Assembly (NCBI RefSeq): GCF_019402445.1
Contig: NZ_SRZM01000173.1
Location: forward strand, 1 to 8,185
Reading direction: 5' to 3'
From: Brachyspira pilosicoli
GTDB lineage: Bacteria > Spirochaetota > Brachyspiria > Brachyspirales > Brachyspiraceae
Length of the DNA stretch: 8,185 nucleotides
The notes beneath the pieces are model-generated. The model had not been told where the DNA came from. It did not search any database and saw only the letters and a list, made by a program, of their open reading frames with translations. Positions 1-5,771 of this stretch are shown one piece after another. Made by a program: the position numbers and the translations under genes. Positions within the stretch are counted from its first letter, which is position 1. Each line of letters begins with the position of its first letter.

Positions 1-21
1 AAAAAAATTAGGAGAGTATGA

Positions 22-1068
22 ATGCCGAATATACCTACAATAAGATGGAGCGATGATGAATTATATATACTTGATCAAACATTATTGCCTGTAACTGTCA
101 AGGAAATAAAATTATCAAGTATTGAAGATTCTTATAACGCTATAAAAGAGTTAAAGGTAAGAGGGGCTCCTGCTATTGGAGTTGCCGCTGCTTATTCTTT
201 ATTAATAGATTTAAAAAAAGAGACAAAATTATCAAGCGATGATTTTATTAGTTTTGTAGAAAAGAGAGCTAAATATTTAAACTCATCAAGACCAACGGCG
301 GTTAATTTAAGCTATGCTTTAAATAGAATGTTTAATGCTATAAATAATAAGAAAGACAAAACTTCTTTAGAATTATACAACATGCTTGAAAATGAAGCTA
401 AAAAGATACATTCTGAAGATATTGATATATGTCAAAAAATAGGTGAATATGGAGCTGAACTTTTAAAAGATAATACAGGCATACTCACTCATTGCAATGC
501 AGGAAGATTAGCAGTAAGCGGAATAGGAACAGCACTTGCTCCGATGTATACGGCACATAAAAATGGAGTAAAGATAAGAGTATATGCTGATGAAACTAGA
601 CCTCTTCTTCAGGGGGCTAGGCTAACAAGTTTTGAGCTGCAAGATGCTGGAATAGATGTTACTTTGATATGCGATAATATGGCTGCTTTTATAATGTCTA
701 AAGGGCTTATTGATTTAGTGATAGTAGGATGCGACAGGGTTGCTGAGAATGGAGATGCTGCTAACAAAATAGGTACTATGGGAGTGGCTATTTTAGCTAA
801 ACATTTTAATATACCTTTTTATATTGCTTGTCCTTCTACTACTTTTGATTTAAATACAAAAACAGGAAGCGATATAATAATTGAAGAGAGAGATGCCAAA
901 GAAGTGATAAATTTTTATGGTGTTCAAACTGCTCCTTCAAATATTAAAGTGAGAAATCCAGCATTCGATGTTACACCTAGTGAGCTTATAACAGGTTTTA
1001 TCACAGAAAAAGGAATAATAAAGCCTCCATATAGAGAAAGCTTAAAAAAGGCTTTTGATTTAAAATAA
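22..1068 (+). CDS. mtnA: S-methyl-5-thioribose-1-phosphate isomerase (MtnA)
   Basis: MtnA converts the aldose 5-methylthioribose-1-phosphate to the ketose 5-methylthioribulose-1-phosphate in the cytoplasm. It belongs to the methionine-salvage branch of the eIF2B-like isomerase family. The 348-residue product is the normal family length. Visible signatures are RGAPAIG (residues 47-53), SRPTAVNL (89-96), THCNAG with the expected catalytic Cys158, and GCDRVAENGDAANKIGT (236-252) with the expected catalytic Asp238. The start is the ATG at 22, preceded by GGAG at 11-14. Another ATG at 18 is out of frame. The gene lies 35 bp upstream of mtnK, its metabolic partner, on the same strand with no terminator between them, so they are probably co-transcribed. 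The promoter lies outside the window. Identity is secure. Confidence 0.96.
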   Translation: MPNIPTIRWSDDELYILDQTLLPVTVKEIKLSSIEDSYNAIKELKVRGAPAIGVAAAYSLLIDLKKETKLSSDDFISFVEKRAKYLNSSRPTAVNLSYALNRMFNAINNKKDKTSLELYNMLENEAKKIHSEDIDICQKIGEYGAELLKDNTGILTHCNAGRLAVSGIGTALAPMYTAHKNGVKIRVYADETRPLLQGARLTSFELQDAGIDVTLICDNMAAFIMSKGLIDLVIVGCDRVAENGDAANKIGTMGVAILAKHFNIPFYIACPSTTFDLNTKTGSDIIIEERDAKEVINFYGVQTAPSNIKVRNPAFDVTPSELITGFITEKGIIKPPYRESLKKAFDLK

Positions 1069-1103
1069 CTATTTAAACTAATAAATAAAAGGAGTTTTTA
1101 TAT

Positions 1104-2360
1104 ATGTCTTATAAACAATTAAATATAAACACAATTATAGATTATTTAAAAACTATAGATGAAATGAAAAATATATTCTCAAGCTTTGATGATTTAATTA
1201 TCAAAGAAATTGGAGATGGAAACTTAAATTTTGTATATAGCATCACAAATAAAAATAATGATAAAGAAACTGTGATATTAAAACAATCTGTACCTTTTTT
1301 AAGATGCGTAGGAGAAAGCTATCCATTAGAAAAAGACAGAATGAAAATAGAAATTAAAGCCCTCAAAGAACAATATAAATTATGTCCGAATTTAGTTCCT
1401 AATGTATATTATTTTTCTGAAGATATGTGCGTTGTTATAATGCAGAACTTAAATAAGCATAAAGTTTTAAGAGGAGAAATTATAGAAGGCAAAAAATTTC
1501 CTAAAGCAGCTGAAGATTTAACAGACTTCCTTTCAAAAACTTTATTCTACACTTCTGATTATTATTTGGATTCAAAAACAAAAAAAGCTCTTGTTGTTGA
1601 ATATATGAATGCTGAGTTATGCAGCCTTACGGAAGATTTTATTTTTACTCATCCTTTTGAAGATAATGATACTAATATATTTTATGATGAATTAAATATA
1701 GATGAAGTAAAAAAATTTCAAAGAGATTCAAAATTAAAAATAGCCGCAGCAGAGATGAAATATGCTTTTATGACTAAGTCAGAAGCACTTCTTCATGGAG
1801 ATTTTCATTTGGGAAGTTTTATGGGAAATGAGGAAGAAACTTATGTAATAGACCCTGAGTTTGCATTCTATGGTCCTATTGGGTTTGATATTGGAAAGGC
1901 TATGGCTAATTTCTTTATGGCTTATATTTCGCATGAATATCATCAAAAAAGATTAGGAACTAACTCAAAAGAATATAGGAAATGGCTTTTTGATACTGCT
2001 AAATATATGCTTACTGGAACTTTAACTAAATTTGAAGTTCTATGGAAAAGTCATTTAGAAAAAACTAAGCCTTTGTATTGGCAATACGAAGAAGGAAAAA
2101 AACATTCAGAAGAATATATAAAAACTGTATTAAATAGAATATTTAGAGATGCTGTTGGTTTTGCAGGATGCGTGCTTATAAGAAGAACATTAGGACTTGC
2201 TAAAAATAAAGATATATCAGGCATTGAGGATTTAAATGAAAGGGCTAGATTAGATTGGATTTGCCTAAAAATAGGAAGAGAGTTTTTAGTAAATAATATA
2301 GATAATATAGAAAAAGTTGAAAAAATTGTAAACGAATATTCTAATATTGATAAAATTTAA
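1104..2360 (+). CDS. mtnK: S-methyl-5-thioribose kinase (MtnK)
   Basis: MtnK phosphorylates 5-methylthioribose with ATP to give the MtnA substrate. It has the choline-kinase/APH-type protein-kinase-like fold. The product is 418 residues, close to the usual length of about 400. In order there is a nucleotide loop EIGDGNLNFVY (35-45), the ATP-binding lysine in VILKQ (Lys60), the catalytic loop HGDFHLGS (231-238; Asp233), the metal-binding segment IDPEFAFYGPIGFDIG (249-264; Asp250), and an arginine pair (360-361) in the late GFAGCVLIRRTLG segment. That pair matches the substrate-phosphate-binding arginines known for the family. AAGGAG at 1089-1094 lies 9 nt before the ATG. With mtnA it forms a two-gene unit. 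No mtnB, mtnC or mtnD is visible here, so the fate of the ketose product is open. Confidence 0.96.
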   Translation: MSYKQLNINTIIDYLKTIDEMKNIFSSFDDLIIKEIGDGNLNFVYSITNKNNDKETVILKQSVPFLRCVGESYPLEKDRMKIEIKALKEQYKLCPNLVPNVYYFSEDMCVVIMQNLNKHKVLRGEIIEGKKFPKAAEDLTDFLSKTLFYTSDYYLDSKTKKALVVEYMNAELCSLTEDFIFTHPFEDNDTNIFYDELNIDEVKKFQRDSKLKIAAAEMKYAFMTKSEALLHGDFHLGSFMGNEEETYVIDPEFAFYGPIGFDIGKAMANFFMAYISHEYHQKRLGTNSKEYRKWLFDTAKYMLTGTLTKFEVLWKSHLEKTKPLYWQYEEGKKHSEEYIKTVLNRIFRDAVGFAGCVLIRRTLGLAKNKDISGIEDLNERARLDWICLKIGREFLVNNIDNIEKVEKIVNEYSNIDKI

Positions 2361-2383
2361 ATATTTAATTTTTTATAAAAACT

Positions 2384-2427
2384 TAAAGAGTTGTTTTAAT
2401 TATTTTTAAAATAACTCTTTATTTTTT
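2384..2427. terminator. bidirectional intrinsic terminator between mtnK and the DUF1848 gene
   Basis: An inverted repeat pairs 2385-2399 with 2406-2420: 15 bp including one G-T pair, with a six-base loop. A T-A pair (2384/2421) can extend it. On the + strand it is followed by six T at 2422-2427. On the - strand it is followed by the complement of the A run at 2376-2381. It therefore suits both converging transcripts, mtnAK from the left and the DUF1848 operon from the right. The stop codon and last four sense codons of the DUF1848 gene lie inside the right arm. Confidence 0.8.
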
Positions 2428-3278
2428 ATAGTATACAAATCGCTTAATTGCTTATACTGCTCCAAAAATACAGAAGAGTTTTTGATGTTATTTTTATTAT
2501 TCGCATAACAGTAAATACAATCAGATAAACAAGTGTTGTAAGTGCCTATGTCAATGCTTTCAATACACCCGCAATTAAGCCTTTGATTTTTGTCTTTTTT
2601 AGTTTTAATATTATACCCTACTATCTTTGCTATAAGCTCAGCATCAATGCATTTACTTTTAGCAATATTAGGCAAATCCTCACAGCAAGCCTCTACAGTT
2701 ATATTATAATATGCAGCAATATCGCTAATAAAAGAAGATAATTCAAAAATATGCTCATCATCTTTTTTTATATTTATATCTTTTATTTTGTTTTCTATTT
2801 TTTTGTAAACATCAACAAAACTTATTATGCATTTATTTGTATAGTTATGAAGCTCTTTTATTAAATATTCAAAATGTTTTTTATGATAATCAACGCTATA
2901 TTTATCGCTTAAAATAATAGGGTCATATCGCCACAAAACTTTTTCTTTGCCTATTTTTTCTGAAAGTCTTTTAAACGAATATATTATCTTCTCTTTTCTC
3001 TTTGAAATAACATTCTCTATATCTTCGCCGTATGAGTTAATTGTAAATTGAAAATAATATTTATAGTCTTTAATAAAATATAATTTATCAATCATAGGAG
3101 AAACATCTTTAGTCCAAAACACTATGCAATCAACCACATCAGCCGACAAATCTATCTTACTCACCTGATGACTATTAAAAGGATTTCTTACTAAACAATA
3201 CCCCTCTTTTATTCTATCAAAAAACCAATCACAGTAATAACAAGGAATATCAGTTCTTCTGCTTGCACTTATTATCAT
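2406..3278 (-). CDS. DUF1848 family protein with C-terminal radical-SAM-like Fe-S cysteine motif
   Basis: The 290-residue protein opens with MIISASRRTDIP, the characteristic start of DUF1848 proteins, which fixes the start codon. Further typical segments are LVRNPFN (29-35), VFWTKDVSP (53-61) and WRYDPIIL (116-123). The C-terminus carries CGC (236-238) and GTYNTCLSDCIYCYAN (245-260), in which Cys250, Cys254 and Cys257 form a CX3CX2C pattern like the radical-SAM 4Fe-4S site. The family is known for this feature but its function is uncharacterised. The site lies at the C-terminus, unlike the N-terminal position in ordinary radical-SAM enzymes. The start lies 5 nt after the Nudix stop with no evident Shine-Dalgarno site, suggesting translational coupling. 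It is the last gene of the operon. The family call is secure; biochemical activity is unknown. Confidence 0.88.
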   Translation of the reverse strand: MIISASRRTDIPCYYCDWFFDRIKEGYCLVRNPFNSHQVSKIDLSADVVDCIVFWTKDVSPMIDKLYFIKDYKYYFQFTINSYGEDIENVISKRKEKIIYSFKRLSEKIGKEKVLWRYDPIILSDKYSVDYHKKHFEYLIKELHNYTNKCIISFVDVYKKIENKIKDINIKKDDEHIFELSSFISDIAAYYNITVEACCEDLPNIAKSKCIDAELIAKIVGYNIKTKKDKNQRLNCGCIESIDIGTYNTCLSDCIYCYANNKNNIKNSSVFLEQYKQLSDLYTIKNKELF

Positions 3279-3283
3279 AATAA

Positions 3284-3811
3284 TTATTGAGTTATTTTAA
3301 TATATTCTATTAAAGCTTCTTTTGATGATTTGAAAGCTAATCTGTCAAAATCAATATTCTCTTTTTTTATAAATACCACCTCAGATGCATCATCAGAAGG
3401 TTTAACATCTGGCACATAATCTATTTTAGCATAAAAAAACATATCAGTAGTAACATACATAATGCCCTCATAAATATACTCATTACTTCCACTTATAAGA
3501 AAATGTATATTATCTATTTTTATATTAGTCTCTTCAAAAAGCTCCCTTCTAACAGCATCTTCTATTTTTTCATAAGGCTCGCAAAACCCGCCAGGCAAAT
3601 CAATATAACCCTTCTTAGGTTCAAACTTTCTCTCAACAAATACAATGCCTTTAGGTGTTTCAACAACCATCCCTCCCGCACAAGCAGGATTAACAAAATA
3701 GCTCCTCCCACACTTTGAACAGTTAAATATCTTTACACCGTTATATATAAAAGAATCTTTCTCTCCGCAATAGGGACAGTATTTAAATTGATTTTTAATA
3801 TGCTCTTTCAT
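3284..3811 (-). CDS. Nudix hydrolase with N-terminal zinc ribbon
   Basis: This 175-residue protein has an N-terminal zinc ribbon, CPYC (Cys12, Cys15) and CSKC (Cys31, Cys34), followed by a Nudix fold. The Nudix box runs from residue 75 to 97 as G-x5-E-x7-RELFEE-T-N-I. It keeps the catalytic RE..EE residues but has Asn where the consensus has the late Gly. Nudix enzymes hydrolyse nucleoside diphosphates linked to another moiety, and the substrate here cannot be read from sequence. The SQPWPFP-type motif of NudC NADH pyrophosphatases is not seen, so that assignment is not supported. Its start overlaps the end of the upstream unknown gene by 17 bp in another frame, and it ends 5 nt before the DUF1848 gene. 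It is therefore the middle gene of a tightly packed operon. No clear Shine-Dalgarno site precedes the ATG. Confidence 0.9.
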   Translation of the reverse strand: MKEHIKNQFKYCPYCGEKDSFIYNGVKIFNCSKCGRSYFVNPACAGGMVVETPKGIVFVERKFEPKKGYIDLPGGFCEPYEKIEDAVRRELFEETNIKIDNIHFLISGSNEYIYEGIMYVTTDMFFYAKIDYVPDVKPSDDASEVVFIKKENIDFDRLAFKSSKEALIEYIKITQ

Positions 3812-4841
3812 AATTTCTATTTATATAAAATAAACTAATATCTCTTACCTTGCTTATAAATATATCAGATTCTGCCCATATGCCAAAAGGTGCTTTCTTA
3901 AAAAATAAATTATTTTTGTTTGATAAATTTACACTTTTATGATGATAATTGTTAGGGTCAACATTATAATAGTCGTATATATAATAATACTCTATATCAA
4001 GCTCTTTCATTTTTTCTTCTATTACAGTTTCCATTTCTTCTATTGTATTTGCTACTATGTAATAAGTAGAAACAAAAGATACAGTCTTACACTTTCCAAG
4101 ACAGCGAACAGTAACATTCCACCATTTAGGCTCTTTATCTATTATTTTCTCATCATCATTAATTATAGCAAAACCAAAACTATGCTTTAAATTGTTAATA
4201 ATATCATAATAATCAAATATATATTCATAAGTTTCGCTATAGCTCTCATAAGACACTATAGAAGATAAAGAATAATGCCAGTGAATATCAGAACTAATAA
4301 AAACAGGAGTTTCATCTAAAAGATTAAAAGAATCTAATATTCTGTTAATCTTTTTAATATTTTTAAAAGGCGTGTTTATAATTATTTCTTTATCTAAATT
4401 AATAAAAATCTCAAAATCATTATATTCATCAATAACACCAAAACCAACAAAACCGCATTCTACCCAAAGCTCATTATATTTTTTAAACACCCTTCTAATT
4501 TCGCTTAAAGATATATCAGGGTCGCTCATAAGCACGTCAAACTCTCTGTTTATATCCTCGCTTTTTCTCTCTATCACCATAGTAGCGTAATATGGGAATA
4601 ATTTTATTAATTTGAGAAATAAATCTGAAAGCCTATTTGCTGATATTGAAATGCTGTAAGAATACATATCAGCACTGTCCTCAGAAGTTTTTAATTCTAT
4701 ACTCACGCCCTCTTTAGGTTTAGAAGATTCTATAGGCACTATACCCAAAGGCACATAAAAATCATTTATAATTATTCTTTTTTCTTTAATTTTATTTAAT
4801 ATACTTTTTCTCTTCTTATTCTTTTGAAAATAGCTAATCAC
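3795..4841 (-). CDS. hypothetical protein, tyrosine-rich, first gene of the - strand operon (GTG start)
   Basis: I do not recognise this 348-residue protein. The frame is open to an ATG at 4964, but the GTG at 4841 is the better start. It has GGAG 8 nt upstream, and a good promoter (4915-4887) sits inside the would-be N-terminal extension. From the GTG, the N-terminus is basic (KNKKRKSILNKIKEKR), with no signal peptide or convincing membrane helix, so a cytoplasmic location is inferred. Numbered from the GTG, notable segments are WVECGFVGFGV (126-136), SDIHWHYSL (184-192), PKWWNVTVRCLGKCK (238-252) and a tyrosine cluster YYYIYDYY (285-292). The rest is rich in Asp, Glu, Ile and Tyr. The 3' end overlaps the Nudix start by 17 bp. 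Co-transcription with Nudix and DUF1848 genes is the only functional clue. Confidence 0.72.
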   Translation of the reverse strand: MISYFQKNKKRKSILNKIKEKRIIINDFYVPLGIVPIESSKPKEGVSIELKTSEDSADMYSYSISISANRLSDLFLKLIKLFPYYATMVIERKSEDINREFDVLMSDPDISLSEIRRVFKKYNELWVECGFVGFGVIDEYNDFEIFINLDKEIIINTPFKNIKKINRILDSFNLLDETPVFISSDIHWHYSLSSIVSYESYSETYEYIFDYYDIINNLKHSFGFAIINDDEKIIDKEPKWWNVTVRCLGKCKTVSFVSTYYIVANTIEEMETVIEEKMKELDIEYYYIYDYYNVDPNNYHHKSVNLSNKNNLFFKKAPFGIWAESDIFISKVRDISLFYINRNYERAY

Positions 4842-4849
4842 AATACTCT

Positions 4850-4853
4850 CTCC
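4850..4853 (-). promoter_or_regulatory. Shine-Dalgarno site that decides the GTG start of the unknown gene
   Basis: On the - strand, GGAG (within GGAGAGAG) lies 8 nt before an in-frame GTG at 4841-4839. It sits about 27 nt downstream of the transcription start predicted from the promoter at 4915-4887. No comparable site is evident before the upstream in-frame ATGs at 4964 or near 4919 and 4910, and those codons overlap or precede the promoter. Confidence 0.65.
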
Positions 4854-4886
4854 ATAAAACTCATAAGCATAAAAAATATTTGTGAT

Positions 4887-4915
4887 ATAATAATAAAAAA
4901 ATGCCCGCATGTCAA
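4887..4915 (-). promoter_or_regulatory. sigma-70-type promoter for the unknown-Nudix-DUF1848 operon
   Basis: Read on the - strand, TTGACA (4915-4910) is a perfect -35 box. A 17-bp spacer separates it from TATTAT (4892-4887), a five-of-six match to the -10 box. Transcription would start near 4880, giving a leader of about 39 nt before the GTG start. It is arranged back to back with the riboswitch promoter, with 42 bp between the two -35 boxes. Confidence 0.7.
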
Positions 4916-4957
4916 GCATAATATTAATATTAAAGAAGATAAAAAAAATAATATTTC

Positions 4958-4985
4958 TTGACATAGATTTTTTTTGCTGTATACT
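4958..4985 (+). promoter_or_regulatory. sigma-70-type promoter for the cobalamin-riboswitch operon
   Basis: TTGACA at 4958-4963 is a perfect -35 box. It is followed after a 16-bp spacer by TATACT at 4980-4985, a five-of-six match to the -10 box. Transcription would begin near 4991-4993, at the first bases of the riboswitch aptamer. The spacer contains a run of eight T (4968-4975). Confidence 0.75.
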
Positions 4986-4990
4986 CTTTT

Positions 4991-5113
4991 GTGCGATAAG
5001 GGGAATGAGGGTGCAAATCCCACGCTGGCCCGCAACCGTAAAGCTTAGTTATAAAAAACTAACGAAGTCGGAATGCCTTATTGTAAAAATACAATAATTG
5101 AGTCGAGTGCACT
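4991..5113 (+). promoter_or_regulatory. cobalamin (vitamin B12) riboswitch
   Basis: The conserved core of the cobalamin aptamer is readable: GGGAATGAGGGTG (5001-5013), AAATCCCACGCTGGCCCGC (5015-5033), the AACCGTAAAGC run (5034-5044) and the B12-box equivalent AAGTCGGAATGCC (5065-5077). ATAAGG (4996-5001) can pair with CCTTAT (5076-5081) to close the core. TTAGTT (5045-5050) pairs with AACTAA (5057-5062) as a peripheral arm. A perfect 8-bp hairpin with an AAAA loop follows at 5078-5097. GTGC (4991-4994) can pair with GCAC (5109-5112) as an outer stem. Known riboswitches of this class bind adenosyl- or other cobalamins and reduce expression of B12 uptake or synthesis genes, which fits the downstream lipoprotein and TonB receptor. 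Which cobalamin form it prefers cannot be read here. Confidence 0.92.
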
Positions 5114-5164
5114 ATATTATGAGTTTTATTCTTTTTTAAACTTATAAACTTTTTTATGTATTCG

Positions 5165-5189
5165 CTCCTAATTTTAAAGGAGTTTTTTT
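5165..5189 (+). promoter_or_regulatory. riboswitch expression platform: hairpin sequestering the Shine-Dalgarno site, followed by a T run
   Basis: CTCCT (5165-5169) is complementary to AGGAG (5178-5182), which is the ribosome-binding site of the lipoprotein gene, with an eight-base loop. Seven T follow at 5183-5189 directly before the ATG at 5190. The structure can act as a translational block, as a short intrinsic terminator, or as both. The 5-bp stem is short for a terminator, so ribosome-site occlusion seems the simpler reading. This is inference from complementarity. Confidence 0.6.
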
Positions 5190-5765
5190 ATGCAAAAATA
5201 TTTTATTCTATTATTATCATTTATTATTTTTTTATCATCATGTACAAACCCAAATAATCCAAATGAGCAAAATAATAATAATATTCAAACTAATCAATCA
5301 CAAAGAGGAGAATATAAACTTCTCACAGATGAAAGTATTTTAACCCTAAGCTGGAGCGATGAAAACAAGCAAGAATATTTTAGAACCAACTGGCTAAATA
5401 CATTCACAAACCAAATAATAATACCTGCAGGAGTAACAGGAACAACAAGAAAAACAGATGAAAATGCTACATATATGGAAAATGATGGAAAAGTTCTAGG
5501 AAAATTTATGTATGCTACAAATATAGAATGGAAAGGCACAAACTGGATAGGAGCATTATATTTAGATGAAAGATATACTGATTCTTCAAAATGGCTTATA
5601 TTTCATATAGACACTGAAGGGAATTTAATGAATGCTTCAGGATATGGAATAAATGAAGATGGAGCACCTATTACAGATGAACAATGGAAAACCTCAATAT
5701 ATGAGAAATGGGGAGCTTTCCCTCTTGGAACTATAAAAGATTTTAATTATAATCAACAACAATAA
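5190..5765 (+). CDS. putative outer-surface lipoprotein under cobalamin riboswitch control
   Basis: The 191-residue product begins with a lipoprotein signal: MQK, a hydrophobic stretch (residues 4-15), then the lipobox LSSC with lipidation expected on Cys18. An Asn/Gln/Pro-rich flexible tether follows (19-39). The mature domain (about 42-187) is rich in Trp and Tyr, with segments LTLSWSDENKQEYF, NIEWKGTNWIGALYLDERY and SKWLIFHIDTEG that suggest alternating beta strands. I do not recognise a named family. AGGAG at 5178-5182 is 7 nt from the ATG and lies inside the riboswitch hairpin. The receptor gene begins 6 nt after the stop, so the two are almost certainly one operon. By context it may capture or hand over corrinoids to the receptor, a role comparable to the BtuG lipoproteins of Bacteroides, but no homology to BtuG is claimed. 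Confidence 0.85.
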   Translation: MQKYFILLLSFIIFLSSCTNPNNPNEQNNNNIQTNQSQRGEYKLLTDESILTLSWSDENKQEYFRTNWLNTFTNQIIIPAGVTGTTRKTDENATYMENDGKVLGKFMYATNIEWKGTNWIGALYLDERYTDSSKWLIFHIDTEGNLMNASGYGINEDGAPITDEQWKTSIYEKWGAFPLGTIKDFNYNQQQ

Positions 5766-5771
5766 ATAATT

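Noticed and set aside
18..20. Alternative ATG four bases before the mtnA start
   Set aside because: It is in a different frame. MtnA homology is in the frame of the ATG at 22.
3503..3718. 71-codon + strand reading frame
   Set aside because: It lies antisense inside the well-supported Nudix gene, covering its zinc ribbon and Nudix box, and has no Shine-Dalgarno site or family signature.
3939..4190. 83-codon + strand reading frame
   Set aside because: Antisense shadow of the unknown - strand gene. Its hydrophobic look comes from reading Asp/Tyr/Asn-rich codons in reverse.
4372..4590. 72-codon + strand reading frame
   Set aside because: Antisense shadow of the unknown - strand gene, with no initiation signal.
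4838..5035. 65-codon - strand reading frame
   Set aside because: It runs antisense through the riboswitch core and across the divergent promoters, and its composition is not protein-like.
4909..5097. 62-codon + strand reading frame starting before the riboswitch promoter
   Set aside because: It translates the conserved riboswitch core, which is an RNA structure, and no ribosome site precedes its ATG.
5106..5113. Perfect palindrome AGTGCACT as a possible operator
   Set aside because: Eight bases alone are weak evidence, and the GCAC within it is better explained as the 3' strand of the outer riboswitch stem.
5294..5539. 81-codon - strand reading frame
   Set aside because: Antisense shadow of the lipoprotein gene.
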